NCBI RefSeq assembly: GCF_003149745.1
Contig: NZ_QGEG01000001.1
Span: forward strand, 930,001-994,000
Source: Flagellimonas aquimarina
GTDB lineage: Bacteria > Bacteroidota > Bacteroidia > Flavobacteriales > Flavobacteriaceae
Direction: 5' to 3'
DNA length: 64,000 nt
Under the pieces are notes generated by a model, which worked only from the letters and a program-made list of their open reading frames with translations, was not told where the DNA came from and ran no database searches. Shown here piece after piece: positions 34,688 to 43,262 of this stretch. The translations under genes were made by a program, and so were the position numbers. The first letter of the stretch is position 1. Every line of letters begins with the position of its first letter.

Positions 34688-35161
34688 ATGTTTTTTAAAG
34701 AATTTGAGATACGATGGAGCGATCTGGATGCAAATAGACATTTGGCCAATTCAGCATACATCAATTTTATGAGTCATACCAGAATGGCATATCTTGGTCA
34801 ACTTGGGTTTAACCAAAAATCTATGGCACAGTACAATATTGGCCCAGTAGTCTTTTACGAACACATGTACTATTTTAAAGAGGTCTTTCCAGGAAAACCG
34901 ATAAAAGTGTCCCTTGGTTTTAAAGGAATGAGTGAGGATGGAATGTTCTTTGAATTTCAACACGACTTTTATGATGCCAATGGTAAGAATTTTGCCCGTT
35001 GTGAAATGATGGGAGCTTGGATGAATTTAAAAGAACGTAGTTTGACCGCCTTGCCACAAGTGTTTTTAGATGCTTTTGATAAAATGGAAAAAGCAGAAGA
35101 TTTTAAAACTTTAACAAAAGCTGATACTCGAAAGTTTTTCAAGATTCCGGAGGATTTGTAA
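34688..35161 (+). CDS. acyl-CoA thioesterase (4HBT hotdog family)
   Basis: 157 residues from ATG 34688. The start gives FFKEFEIRWSDLDANRHLANSAYINFM, the standard opening of 4-hydroxybenzoyl-CoA-type thioesterases, with the catalytic-type Asp and the following helix; upstream in-frame starts lie in or before the likely promoter. The rest forms the hotdog strands (KPIKVSLGFKGMSEDGMFFEFQHDFYDANGKNFARCEM). It would hydrolyse acyl-CoA or acyl-ACP thioesters in the cytosol, forming dimers or tetramers. Substrate is unknown. Divergent from the nitronate monooxygenase-like gene. Confidence 0.87.
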   Translation: MFFKEFEIRWSDLDANRHLANSAYINFMSHTRMAYLGQLGFNQKSMAQYNIGPVVFYEHMYYFKEVFPGKPIKVSLGFKGMSEDGMFFEFQHDFYDANGKNFARCEMMGAWMNLKERSLTALPQVFLDAFDKMEKAEDFKTLTKADTRKFFKIPEDL

Positions 35162-35168
35162 ATTTTTT

Positions 35169-35834
35169 TCAGTTTTTCTTTGCATAGCCAAACCAGCTTG
35201 GGGAAACGGTGATTAGCTTTCCAGAGATAACTTCATCGAGCCATCTTTCATACCAGTCCAGGAAATTCTTTTCATGGGCAAATTTTGGTGCTTGTTCCGC
35301 AGACATTTCAAGGTTTACCACTTTACCCTTGTACATCCCGTTCAAAACAAGAGCGTGCAAATAGGAACACCCTTGAAATCCAATTGGAAGGATTCCACTA
35401 TAGATTTTTCCAATTGCGCTGTAATAATCGTTATCGGAAATATTTTCGTCGAAAAAAATATTGGTCATGTTTTCCCAGTATTTATTGGTAACAGTGGGTT
35501 TTAGGACGCAAGGTTCCTTGAGATATTTCTCAGGATTGCCATAAATTAGATCGTCTACATTTTCTCCAAAAGGATAGATCCCATAAAAGGGGCCCGCCCC
35601 AGAGTTTTTATAGGATGTTCCACCATTTCCAACTTGCAATACAAAGGCCCTGTAACAACTTGGGAGCTGAATGGAATATTCTTTTTCAAAAAACTCAACT
35701 TGAGCTAAACTTACCGGGGAGTAGATTTCATATCTATGGCCGCCGGCACCAAATACTTTTAAATCAGCATCGACTTGTTTGGCTTGAGTCAGCTTTTTTT
35801 TGATGCTGTCTATTTGTTTGGAGAAATTGGTCAT
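35169..35834 (-). CDS. SMI1/KNR4 family protein
   Basis: 221 residues. The SUKH-type core is recognisable: VEFFEKEYSIQLPSCYRAFVLQVGNGG (about 45-71), GPFYGIYPFGENV, and later GILPIGFQGCSYLHALVLNG with a final EKNFLDWYERWLDEVI helix. SUKH proteins are widespread as immunity proteins next to polymorphic toxins, but many are stand-alone proteins of unknown role. No toxin gene, Rhs repeat or secretion gene is nearby. Cytosolic. It is 7 bp from the convergent thioesterase stop. Confidence 0.85.
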   Translation of the reverse strand: MTNFSKQIDSIKKKLTQAKQVDADLKVFGAGGHRYEIYSPVSLAQVEFFEKEYSIQLPSCYRAFVLQVGNGGTSYKNSGAGPFYGIYPFGENVDDLIYGNPEKYLKEPCVLKPTVTNKYWENMTNIFFDENISDNDYYSAIGKIYSGILPIGFQGCSYLHALVLNGMYKGKVVNLEMSAEQAPKFAHEKNFLDWYERWLDEVISGKLITVSPSWFGYAKKN

Positions 35835-35947
35835 TGTACTTTAAAGAAGAATGAAAATACAATCAAGCAGGCTATTTTTATGACCTCAATTGATGAATGG
35901 CTTCAACAAAACCATTAAACCTCATGTGGGGTACATAAAAATAGAAC

Positions 35948-36841
35948 TCAAGGATTTGGCTTAGGCTTTTTACTGGCTAGATAAACACCCAATAATACCA
36001 TTGCAGTAGCCATTATTTTGACCAAGGTAAGATGGTCTTTTCCGGAAAATAAAGCAAACAGTATTCCAAATAGTGGTTGTACATATACAAAGGCGCCCAC
36101 GGTTGAGGCCTTTAATTCTGTAAGTGCAAATACGTTAAAAAGGTAGGTCATAAAAGTGGTGCCAATAACAACAAAGGCAATAGACCCATAGGCCCACATT
36201 GGAATAGTAGACCATTCTATCTCCATAAATTCGGGCAAGGTTATAGGAAAATTAATGATTACCGCAATGGTAAACAACCACTTCATCAATGTAAATGGAT
36301 GGTATTTTTCAATCAACTTTTTTACAACAATAAGGTAAGCGCCATAAGATGTTGCATTTACTATAAAAAGAAAATTCCCTAGGGGAATATTGGGAGCATC
36401 TTGTCGTATTTCTGCTCCAAAAAGTATTAAGGCTATTGCCCCAATAAACCCCAAGAATATACCAAGTCCCTTGTTCAAGGTGATTTTTTCATTTAGAAAA
36501 AATGCAGAAAGAATTACAACGATAATTGGGGTGATGGTTACTAAAACTGCACTATTTATGGGCGTTGACAGTTGTAGGCCTTTAAAAAACGCCAGCATAT
36601 TGATGACCATTCCCAAAATGGCGCAAACCAATATTCTGCCCCAGTCTTTTTTTTGAATTTTTTCTTTTGGTCCTAAAAATGAAATGCCCCAAAATAGGAT
36701 GGCAGCACCTACCACGCGCAGCATTATAAATCCAAAAGGCCCCACATAATGGGGCATAACACCCTTAGCAATAGTATGGTTGATCCCATAAATGGTAGTG
36801 GCACCTATGGCCGCCAAAATTGCTAGCGTTCTTTTGCTCAT
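35948..36841 (-). CDS. EamA family (DMT) transporter
   Basis: 297 residues, ten membrane helices in two EamA repeats (about 8-140 and 150-288). Each half begins with a helix pair typical of the family (LAILAAIGATTIYGINHTIAK and LGNFLFIVNATSYGAYLIVVKKLI). The drug/metabolite transporter family exports metabolites or amino acids; the substrate is unknown. Its ATG overlaps the ArsC-like stop codon by 4 bp, so the two are translationally coupled. Confidence 0.9.
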   Translation of the reverse strand: MSKRTLAILAAIGATTIYGINHTIAKGVMPHYVGPFGFIMLRVVGAAILFWGISFLGPKEKIQKKDWGRILVCAILGMVINMLAFFKGLQLSTPINSAVLVTITPIIVVILSAFFLNEKITLNKGLGIFLGFIGAIALILFGAEIRQDAPNIPLGNFLFIVNATSYGAYLIVVKKLIEKYHPFTLMKWLFTIAVIINFPITLPEFMEIEWSTIPMWAYGSIAFVVIGTTFMTYLFNVFALTELKASTVGAFVYVQPLFGILFALFSGKDHLTLVKIMATAMVLLGVYLASKKPKPNP

Positions 36842-37191
36842 GAATGAAGTGCCTCTTTAGCAGCCTGTACTACCTTTTTGGAATTCCCAATGAAGATTTC
36901 ACCGTCAATAAGAACCACTGGTCTTTTTAAGAAAGTATAATGTTCCAGAATGAGATTTTTATAATCCTCTTCAATGAGCTGTTGTTCGTGCAGTCCTTTT
37001 TGACGATACAGCATGGCTCTTTTGCTAAATAAAGATTCATAGCTCCCAGACATGTTTTTCATTTCTTCTAGGTGTTCCGCAGTCATTGGTTCCGTTTTTA
37101 TCTCTTGTAACCAGACTCCATCCAGGGGCTCCAATTCTTTTAAAATACGTTGGCAGGTAGAGCAACTGCCCAAATGATAAATCTTTTTCAT
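36838..37191 (-). CDS. ArsC/Spx-family thioredoxin-fold protein
   Basis: 117 residues, the typical ArsC/YffB/Spx length. The N-terminal redox-type motif CSTCQR has Cys10 and Cys13. Further features are SYESLFSKRAMLYR (helical part) and the C-terminal cis-Pro loop LKRPVVLIDGEIFIGNSKKV. Known relatives are glutaredoxin-dependent arsenate reductases and Spx-like regulators; two Cys in CxxC suggest a general thiol-redox role rather than arsenate reduction. No ars operon is near. It starts the two-gene unit with the EamA transporter. Confidence 0.85.
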   Translation of the reverse strand: MKKIYHLGSCSTCQRILKELEPLDGVWLQEIKTEPMTAEHLEEMKNMSGSYESLFSKRAMLYRQKGLHEQQLIEEDYKNLILEHYTFLKRPVVLIDGEIFIGNSKKVVQAAKEALHS

Positions 37192-37193
37192 TC

Positions 37194-37219
37194 TAAAAAT
37201 TCTTAGGTCATTAAGAATT
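37194..37219 (-). terminator. AT-rich hairpin terminator after the racemase gene
   Basis: Arms AATTCTTA (37198-37205) and TAAGAATT (37212-37219), 6-nt loop, followed on the minus strand by TTTTT. Starts 20 bp past the racemase stop codon and abuts the ArsC-like start codon. Confidence 0.45.
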
Positions 37220-37239
37220 CAAAATTCGTTTATTTAACA

Positions 37240-37932
37240 TTAAGAAAGCGCAAAATCAACAGCTTTTTGAGCATGTATTTTTGTGGTGTCAAATGTTGGA
37301 GTGGCCACCTCATTATCAGCTATTAGCAGTGGCAGTTCTGTGCAGCCTAAAATTACACCTTCGGCGCCTTCAGCTTCTAGTTTTTTTATGATTCCCAAGC
37401 AAACTTCTTTGGATTCTGGCTTAAAAATTCCTTTGACAAGCTCATCATAAATGATCGAGTGAAGAATATCCATATCCTCATTATTTGGAACCAAAATTTC
37501 TAGCCCATATTCTTCTTTAAGTATTTTGGTGTAGAAATCTTTTTCCATTGTGAACTTTGTTCCCAATAAAGCCACTTTCTTTATCCCAGTTTTGGCGATT
37601 GCCTCTCCGGTTGCGTTGGCAATATGTAGAAACGGGACATTGGTAGCGTCAGTAATGGCATCACTTACCAGATGTATGGTATTGGTACAAAGAATTACCA
37701 AATCTGAGCCGGCTTTTTCCAATGTTTTTGCATGAAGAGCCATAATGTTTCCAATTTGGTCCCAGTTGCTTGAGAAAGAGTAACGCTCAATCTCATCAAA
37801 ATCCACAGAGGAGAGCAAGCTCTTGGCGGAATGGGACCCTCCTAACTTTTCCCTTACCATTTCATTTATATGTTGGTAATATACTTTTGAGGACTCCCAA
37901 CTCATTCCTCCTATTAAGCCAATGGTTTTCAT
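37240..37932 (-). CDS. aspartate/glutamate racemase family protein
   Basis: 230 residues, normal for the family. The two catalytic Cys sit in VILCTNTIHLV (about 79-89) and VILGCTELPLLI (about 195-206), and the start GLIGGMSWESSKVYYQHIN is the canonical N-terminus. It interconverts D- and L-amino acids without a cofactor in the cytosol; aspartate is more likely than glutamate from this N-terminus but not certain. Short distance (20 bp) from a small upstream reading frame that may belong to the same transcript. Confidence 0.9.
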   Translation of the reverse strand: MKTIGLIGGMSWESSKVYYQHINEMVREKLGGSHSAKSLLSSVDFDEIERYSFSSNWDQIGNIMALHAKTLEKAGSDLVILCTNTIHLVSDAITDATNVPFLHIANATGEAIAKTGIKKVALLGTKFTMEKDFYTKILKEEYGLEILVPNNEDMDILHSIIYDELVKGIFKPESKEVCLGIIKKLEAEGAEGVILGCTELPLLIADNEVATPTFDTTKIHAQKAVDFALS

Positions 37933-37952
37933 TATTTTGTTTTTTGACGATT

Positions 37953-38093
37953 TTACTTTGTTCTTGATAAATACTCAGCTCCTTCAATTTTAAAGGAGCG
38001 TAAAAATTTTACAATTCTTTTTGAAAGGGCGTCGCGCAGATTCTCATGCGTTATGTGCTCATTAATTGTATTGCAATCTAGACAGTTTTCCAT
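37953..38093 (-). CDS. small putative protein with CxxC (46 aa)
   Basis: A short frame of 46 codons beginning at ATG 38093 and ending 20 bp upstream of the racemase ATG on the same strand. The product starts MENCLDCNTINEH, with a CxxC pair, and has a basic amphipathic middle (LSKRIVKFLRSFKIEGAEYL). No RNA feature is seen in the 210-bp gap that it occupies. Composition and codon use look like the neighbours. It could be a real small protein (CxxC suggests metal or redox) or chance. No family recognised. Confidence 0.4.
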   Translation of the reverse strand: MENCLDCNTINEHITHENLRDALSKRIVKFLRSFKIEGAEYLSRTK

Positions 38094-38142
38094 ATTGGTC
38101 AAATTTAGATTTCGCTAAATATCGATTTGTTTATCAAAAAAA

Positions 38143-38445
38143 TTATAAACTTGTTTTTAAAGCTTCAATGTATGTTTTGATTACCGATTCATTTCTTCTA
38201 TAATAGGTCCATTTTCCATGTCTGGTAGGAATTACCAAACCAGCATTTTGCATGGAGTTTAAGTATGTGGATATTGTGGATTGCGATAAACCAGTTTTAT
38301 CCTGAATAAACCCTACGCATACACCATCGTCAAAATGGTCAATGTCTTGATGCGGCGGAAAATTTAATTCTGGGTTTTTTAACCATTTCAGAATATTAAC
38401 CCTAGTTTTATTTGATAATACCTTGCTTATTTCAACAATGTCCAT
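38143..38445 (-). CDS. ArsR-family winged-helix transcriptional regulator
   Basis: 100 residues, the usual size of ArsR regulators. Helix-turn-helix: ISKVLSNKTRVNILKWLKNPE (6-26), then GFIQDKTGLSQSTISTYLNSMQNAGLVIPTRHGKWTYYRRNE (about 45-86), the recognition helix and wing. A loop with PPHQDIDHFDDGVCVG (28-44), rich in His, Asp and Cys, could bind a metal or sense another ligand, but no CVC box in the first helix is present. It is divergent from the DinB protein gene at 38528, and the 82-bp gap probably holds both promoters and its operator. Confidence 0.88.
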   Translation of the reverse strand: MDIVEISKVLSNKTRVNILKWLKNPELNFPPHQDIDHFDDGVCVGFIQDKTGLSQSTISTYLNSMQNAGLVIPTRHGKWTYYRRNESVIKTYIEALKTSL

Positions 38446-38527
38446 GCAACAAATGTAATATAAATATTTACATATCTAAATAAATAGATATGTTTTAACA
38501 AAACTTTGATTTCTTCTTATTTACAAA

Positions 38528-38995
38528 ATGGAAAAACTACTAGATATTGCACTTAAAAACAGAAAGATTCTTCAATATTATTTGCTAAAAACACAGAAAG
38601 AAGACTTATTTAAGGTTCCTAAAGGGTTCAACAACAATATTTGGTGGAATATTGCACATGTTGTGGTTACTCCACAATTATTGGTTTATAACCTAAGCGG
38701 GTTGGATTTTACTATTGAGGAGGAATTGATCAACAAATACCGGAAAGGCACTTTTCCAGAAGGAAAACCCTCTGCAGAAGAAGTGGAAAAGATTACTGAG
38801 TATCTTTTTAGTACACTAGAAACAATTAAGGAAGATTATAAACAAGGAAAGTTTAACAATTACAAGGAATACATGACCTCACCTAAAGTTGTATTGCAAA
38901 GTGTGCAAGATGCCCTCTCTTTTAACGTATTTCATGAAGGCTTGCATTTAGGGGCGATTCTTGCGTTAAAAAAGGCATTGGCCACAGAAAACTAA
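38528..38995 (+). CDS. cytosolic DinB family protein
   Basis: 155 residues. DinB four-helix bundle with three His positions for a metal: NNIWWNIAHVVVTPQLLVY (about 37-55) carrying the first, and FNVFHEGLHLGAILALKK (about 136-153) carrying HEGLH. The family in Bacillus is damage-inducible, and many relatives are thiol transferases. It is divergent from the ArsR regulator, which is probably its regulator. Its stop overlaps the stop of the convergent DUF3298 lipoprotein gene by 4 bp. Confidence 0.87.
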   Translation: MEKLLDIALKNRKILQYYLLKTQKEDLFKVPKGFNNNIWWNIAHVVVTPQLLVYNLSGLDFTIEEELINKYRKGTFPEGKPSAEEVEKITEYLFSTLETIKEDYKQGKFNNYKEYMTSPKVVLQSVQDALSFNVFHEGLHLGAILALKKALATEN

Positions 38996-39738
38996 GGCTT
39001 TACAATGCGTTTTAAATATTTGTTCACCTCTTTATAGGGCAAAGCCAGGATTTTTGGGCCATCTGCATAAGAAGCCACCTCATACTGGTTATAGATCAGT
39101 TGAATACCATCTTTGGTATACCCAATATTTTCCGCTAAATGAAAGGTATCACCGTCAAACATAAATCCAGTGGAGTTGATGTTCTCATCTTGTGGAACGT
39201 CCTCTTGGATCCTGAATTTGGTCTCGGCAAACTTTTGAAAACCTTCAATATCTTCAAAAAGTTCCCAATTTTCCAGCTCGATGCCTTTTCTTTTATCAAA
39301 ATTCAATAAAGCTGTGGAACCATACCCGTGTGCTCCGCCTGTAAATGTGTATGCATTAAAGACCAACGTAAGTATATTGTCATCTTCATAAACAACCTCG
39401 CTGTTTACTTCCGCTTCCCAACCTACCGTCTCATCAGGGAATTTGGTTTTTAGTTCTTTAAAACTATTGGTAAAAGAGATAATGGCATCATCTACCTTGT
39501 CAATTTCCTGTTCTTCATCAAAAGAGAGCAAAGCAATAAGTTCTTCTTCCAAAGCATTGTTGATAGCTCTGGCTACTGCAGTTTCATCCAGTGCTTTTGG
39601 GATGTTGATTTCAATTTTTGGACATTCTTTACAATCAGTACCAGTTAGTTGAATAGGTTCAAAAGTAAGTTTAGCTTCATTTTCGCAACCAATGGTGAGC
39701 AGTAAAACAAGGAGTAGGTAAAATGGCTTTTTCATCAA
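38992..39738 (-). CDS. DUF4163/DUF3298 domain lipoprotein
   Basis: 248 residues. Lipoprotein signal with lipobox LTIGC (Cys18; the second Met is an equally good start). The mature part is the RsiV-like arrangement: an N-terminal DUF4163 region (EINIPKALDETAVARAINNALEEE, about 46-70) and a DUF3298 region with NSEVVYEDDNILTLVFNAYTFTGGAHGYGSTALLNFD (about 105-145) and the C-terminal LIYNQYEVASYADGP. In Bacillus, RsiV binds lysozyme through this fold; here it is a free lipoprotein without an anti-sigma domain. Function unknown. Confidence 0.85.
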   Translation of the reverse strand: MMKKPFYLLLVLLLTIGCENEAKLTFEPIQLTGTDCKECPKIEINIPKALDETAVARAINNALEEELIALLSFDEEQEIDKVDDAIISFTNSFKELKTKFPDETVGWEAEVNSEVVYEDDNILTLVFNAYTFTGGAHGYGSTALLNFDKRKGIELENWELFEDIEGFQKFAETKFRIQEDVPQDENINSTGFMFDGDTFHLAENIGYTKDGIQLIYNQYEVASYADGPKILALPYKEVNKYLKRIVKP

Positions 39739-39773
39739 AGTGAGGTTTTAGGGTCATCAAAAATAACACATCA

Positions 39774-39804
39774 TTGATTACTCCAAAAGATAACAATACA
39801 TTTG
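39774..39804 (+). promoter_or_regulatory. promoter of the cystathionine gamma-synthase-type gene
   Basis: TTG (39774-39776), spacer of 20 bp, then TACATTTG (39797-39804), an exact Bacteroidota -7 box, 18 bp before the ATG. Best complete promoter in the window. Confidence 0.65.
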
Positions 39805-39822
39805 TATGCAGATTAAGACAAA

Positions 39823-40977
39823 ATGAGCAAAAAAGACTTAAAATTCAACAGTAAAACCATTCATGGTGGTCAGCATCCAGACAAAGCGTATGGAGCGGTA
39901 ATGCCACCAATTTATCAAACTTCTACCTATGCCCAGACAACACCTGGAGGGCATCAAGGATTTGAATATTCAAGAAGTGCCAATCCGACCAGGACTGCAT
40001 TGGAGAATGCGTTAGCCAGTATTGAAAATGGGGTTTATGGGCTTGCGTTCGCCAGTGGACTCTCTGCTATGGATGCCGTAATAAAGTTATTGAATCCAGG
40101 GGATGAGGTGGTTTCTACCAACGATTTATATGGTGGGAGTTATCGCTTGTTCAAACAGATTTTTGAAAAATATGGAATCACCTTCCATTTTGTTGGAATG
40201 CAAAGCATTGACGCTATTGAGGAACATATCAACAGCAATACAAAGCTCATTTGGGTTGAGACACCAACCAACCCAATGATGAACGTGATTGATGTTAAAG
40301 CAGTATCTAAGCTTGCCAAGAAACATAATTTGCTGTTGGCAGTGGACAATACATTTGCCACGCCGTATTTACAAAGGCCATTGGATTTAGGGGTGGATAT
40401 TGTAATGCATTCAGCCACCAAATATTTAGGAGGACACAGTGATGTTGTAGTTGGCGCATTGGTTGTAAAGGACAAGGAGTTGGCAGATAAGCTCTACTTT
40501 ATTCAAAATGCCAGCGGGGCTGTCTGCGGACCAATGGACAGTTTTTTAACGCTTAGAGGCATAAAGACACTTCACGTTCGAATGCAAAGGCATTGTGAAA
40601 ACGGTAAAGCGATTGCTGAATATTTGGCAAAGCACCCAAGAATAGAAAAGGTATACTGGCCAGGGTTTCAAACACATCCAAACCATGAAGTAGCCAAAAG
40701 TCAAATGGATGACTTTGGAGGAATGATTTCTTTTGTTCCTTCGGGAAGCAATTATGAAGAAGCAATTAAAATAGTTGAGAAATTACAAATTTTCACCCTT
40801 GCCGAATCTTTAGGAGGGGTGGAGAGTTTGGCAGGGCATCCTGCCAGCATGACCCATGCGAGTATTCCAAAGGAAGAGCGCGAAAAAAGTGGCGTTGTAG
40901 ATTCTTTAATTAGGCTAAGCGTTGGGATTGAGGACGCAGATGATTTAATAGCAGACTTGGAACAAGCTATAGGATAG
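39823..40977 (+). CDS. PLP-dependent cystathionine gamma-synthase/lyase-type enzyme
   Basis: 384 residues of the Cys/Met metabolism PLP family. Features: TIHGGQHPD and PIYQTSTYAQ at the start, YSRSANPTRTALENALASIENG (about 50-71), the PLP phosphate-binding GLAFASGLSAMDAV, and the Schiff-base Lys in HSATKYLGGHSDVV (about 207-211). It would make or split cystathionine (methionine or cysteine synthesis) in the cytosol. Gamma-synthase and gamma-lyase are not separated reliably by sequence; the residues here fit either. Single gene with a complete promoter; gdhA follows after 106 bp with its own promoter. Confidence 0.88.
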   Translation: MSKKDLKFNSKTIHGGQHPDKAYGAVMPPIYQTSTYAQTTPGGHQGFEYSRSANPTRTALENALASIENGVYGLAFASGLSAMDAVIKLLNPGDEVVSTNDLYGGSYRLFKQIFEKYGITFHFVGMQSIDAIEEHINSNTKLIWVETPTNPMMNVIDVKAVSKLAKKHNLLLAVDNTFATPYLQRPLDLGVDIVMHSATKYLGGHSDVVVGALVVKDKELADKLYFIQNASGAVCGPMDSFLTLRGIKTLHVRMQRHCENGKAIAEYLAKHPRIEKVYWPGFQTHPNHEVAKSQMDDFGGMISFVPSGSNYEEAIKIVEKLQIFTLAESLGGVESLAGHPASMTHASIPKEEREKSGVVDSLIRLSVGIEDADDLIADLEQAIG

Positions 40978-41008
40978 CTATTTTTGCAAAATTTTTAAAA
41001 AAAGCCTA

Positions 41009-41036
41009 TTTGAATTATGTAAATAGTATAATTTTG
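41009..41036 (+). promoter_or_regulatory. gdhA promoter
   Basis: TTTG (41009-41012), a 16-bp spacer and TAATTTTG (41029-41036), an exact -7 box, 47 bp before the ATG. Confidence 0.55.
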
Positions 41037-41083
41037 CCGTCAAATTCCTAATTCATTAAAAACAACGTATAGTAATCCGTTTT

Positions 41084-42427
41084 ATGGAAGCAAAAATTAA
41101 AGCATTTATGGATGAGGTGAAGGCCAGAAATGGTCATGAACCAGAATTCATCCAAGCGGTACAGGAGGTAGCAGAGACCGTTATCCCGTACATTGTAAAG
41201 CATGATATCTATCATGGAAAAAATATCCTTTTAAGAATGGTAGAGCCAGAACGATTGATTTCTTTTCGTGTGGCTTGGGTTGATGATGAGGGAGAAATCC
41301 ATGTAAACAGAGGGTATCGAGTTCAGATGAATTCTGCAATAGGACCTTATAAAGGTGGGCTTAGATTTCACCGAACGGTAAATGCCAGTGTTCTAAAATT
41401 CTTGGCGTTTGAACAGGTTTTTAAAAATAGCTTGACTACTCTGCCAATGGGTGGAGGTAAAGGAGGTTCAGATTTTGATCCCAAAGGTAAATCCGATGAT
41501 GAAGTCATGCGTTTTTGCCATGCTTTTATGTTGGAACTTAACAGACATATTGGCCCTAACACAGATGTTCCAGCAGGAGATATCGGTGTTGGTGCTCGTG
41601 AGATAGGGTTCCTTTTTGGCATGTACAAAAAAATACGCAACGAGTTTACCGGCGTATTGACAGGAAAGGGTCGTTCTTGGGGAGGATCACTGATTCGACC
41701 TGAAGCAACAGGATATGGCACCGTTTATTTTGCTGACAGCATGTTAAAAATAAAAGGAGAGTCTTTTAAAAGCAAAAAAGTTGTGATTTCCGGTTCTGGT
41801 AATGTAGCACAATACGCTGCGGAAAAAGTTCTTCAGCTAGGCGGAAAGGTATTGACACTATCGGATTCTGGAGGTTACATATATGATAAGGATGGCATAG
41901 ATGCTGACAAACTAGCCTTTGTAATGGACTTAAAAAATAACCAAAGAGGAAGAATTTCGGAATATGCCGATAAGTATTCTTCTGCTGAATTCCATAAAGG
42001 AAAAACACCTTGGGAGGTTACTTGTGATGTAGCATTACCTTGTGCAACGCAGAACGAGTTAAATGGAGATGACGCTGCGGTTTTAATAAAAAACGATTGT
42101 ATTGCAGTTGCAGAAGGAGCTAATATGCCTTCTACACCGGAAGCCATTCATGCTTTCCATGAAGCTAAAATACTATTTGCCCCAGGTAAAGCTTCAAATG
42201 CAGGTGGTGTTGCCACTTCTGGTCTGGAGATGTCACAAAATTCCCTCCGTATTAGTTGGACACGTGAAGAAGTAGATGACAGGCTAAAAGGAATTATGGA
42301 AGATATTCATGATTCTTGTATTGAATACGGAAAAGAAGCCGATGGATACTGTAACTATGTTAAAGGAGCCAATATTGCTGGTTTCGTAAAAGTAGCGGAT
42401 GCAATGTTAGCTCAGGGAGTTATTTAA
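41084..42427 (+). CDS. gdhA: NADP-specific glutamate dehydrogenase
   Basis: 447 residues, the hexameric small-type GDH. Substrate pocket: YKGGLRFHRTVNASVLKFLAFEQVFKNSLTTLPMGGGKGGSDFDPKGKSD with catalytic Lys in GGGKGG, then NTDVPAGDIGVGAREIG; NADP-binding segment SGSGNVAQYAAEK (about 231-243). It assimilates ammonium by reductive amination of 2-oxoglutarate in the cytosol. The pattern around SGNVAQ, and the length, fit the biosynthetic NADP-dependent class. Monocistronic, with its own promoter and terminator. Confidence 0.95.
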   Translation: MEAKIKAFMDEVKARNGHEPEFIQAVQEVAETVIPYIVKHDIYHGKNILLRMVEPERLISFRVAWVDDEGEIHVNRGYRVQMNSAIGPYKGGLRFHRTVNASVLKFLAFEQVFKNSLTTLPMGGGKGGSDFDPKGKSDDEVMRFCHAFMLELNRHIGPNTDVPAGDIGVGAREIGFLFGMYKKIRNEFTGVLTGKGRSWGGSLIRPEATGYGTVYFADSMLKIKGESFKSKKVVISGSGNVAQYAAEKVLQLGGKVLTLSDSGGYIYDKDGIDADKLAFVMDLKNNQRGRISEYADKYSSAEFHKGKTPWEVTCDVALPCATQNELNGDDAAVLIKNDCIAVAEGANMPSTPEAIHAFHEAKILFAPGKASNAGGVATSGLEMSQNSLRISWTREEVDDRLKGIMEDIHDSCIEYGKEADGYCNYVKGANIAGFVKVADAMLAQGVI

Positions 42428-42450
42428 AAACTAACTCAGAATTAAAATAT

Positions 42451-42486
42451 AAGTGGGCGGTTGAATGACAATCGCCCACTTTTTTT
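42451..42486 (+). terminator. intrinsic terminator of gdhA
   Basis: Arms AAGTGGGCGGTTG (42451-42463) and CAATCGCCCACTT (42469-42481), with one G-U pair, 5-nt loop, then TTTTTTT. Starts 24 bp after the gdhA stop codon. Confidence 0.92.
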
Positions 42487-42541
42487 ATTTTCACCCAAAA
42501 CAAATAATCAAACTCATAGAGTTCTACATTAACCAATAAAG

Positions 42542-43261
42542 ATGCAAGTAAACACTAAGGCAATAATCCTTTCTTCTTTAAAATATGGAGATACTAGCCT
42601 TATCGTTAAAGCATTTACAGAATCTGATGGATTAAAATCATACTTGTTAAAAGGCGTTTTAACTTCAAAAAAAGGAAAACTAAAAGCAGCTTACTTTCTT
42701 CCGTTAATGCAATTGGAGCTTGTGGCCACTCACAGAAACAAAGGGAGCTTAGAGCGTATTAGAGAAGTTAGGGTAAATGTTCCCTACAAGAGCTTGCACA
42801 CAGATATTGTAAAAAACAGTATGGTGCTTTTTTTGGCCGAAATGTTGAGCAATAGCATTCAGGAACAAGAACAGAACAAGGGGCTCTTCAATTATTTGGA
42901 ATATGCTTTATACTGGTTGGATGCACATAGTTCTATTTCCAATTTTCACCTCCTTTTTTTACTCAATCTCACAAAATATTTAGGGTTTTACCCTGATACC
43001 TCTTTTCAAAATGCACCGTATTTTGATCTTTTAGAAGGAAGTTTTTGCTCAGCCCCCAGTCTTAATCCACTTATACAGGGTGAAAATTTAGCAGGCTTCA
43101 AACGCGTCTTGGGCATAAATTTTGATGCACTTCAGACAATACAAATGAACAAACACCAAAGGCAAGAACTTTTAAAAATGGTTATTCTGTATTTTGAATT
43201 ACATTTGCAGGGATTCAGAAAGCCCAAGTCCTTAGCGGTTTTAAATGCAGTTTTTGAGTAA
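42542..43261 (+). CDS. recO: DNA repair protein RecO
   Basis: 239 residues. N-terminal OB-fold typical of RecO (KAIILSSLKYGDTSLIVKAFTESDGLKSYLLKGV, about 6-39) followed by the helical C-terminal domain with FLAEMLSNSIQEQEQNKGLFNYLEYALYWLD. RecO works with RecF and RecR to load RecA on SSB-coated DNA in recombinational repair. There is no sign of the zinc-finger cysteines seen in some RecO proteins. Followed one base later by the TonB receptor gene, so these may be co-transcribed. Confidence 0.92.
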   Translation: MQVNTKAIILSSLKYGDTSLIVKAFTESDGLKSYLLKGVLTSKKGKLKAAYFLPLMQLELVATHRNKGSLERIREVRVNVPYKSLHTDIVKNSMVLFLAEMLSNSIQEQEQNKGLFNYLEYALYWLDAHSSISNFHLLFLLNLTKYLGFYPDTSFQNAPYFDLLEGSFCSAPSLNPLIQGENLAGFKRVLGINFDALQTIQMNKHQRQELLKMVILYFELHLQGFRKPKSLAVLNAVFE

Positions 43262-43262
43262 T

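Noticed and set aside
35169..35834. Toxin-immunity locus suggested by the SMI1/KNR4 protein
   Set aside because: No toxin, Rhs repeat or secretion gene is adjacent; stand-alone SUKH proteins are common.
36838..37191. Arsenate reductase function for the ArsC-like protein
   Set aside because: No ars operon near; the CxxC is more like a general thiol-redox protein than ArsC with a single Cys.
38143..38995. ArsR-DinB pair as a defence or arsenic-resistance system
   Set aside because: The ArsR lacks the usual arsenic CVC box, there is no ars gene beside it, and DinB proteins are widespread house-keeping members.
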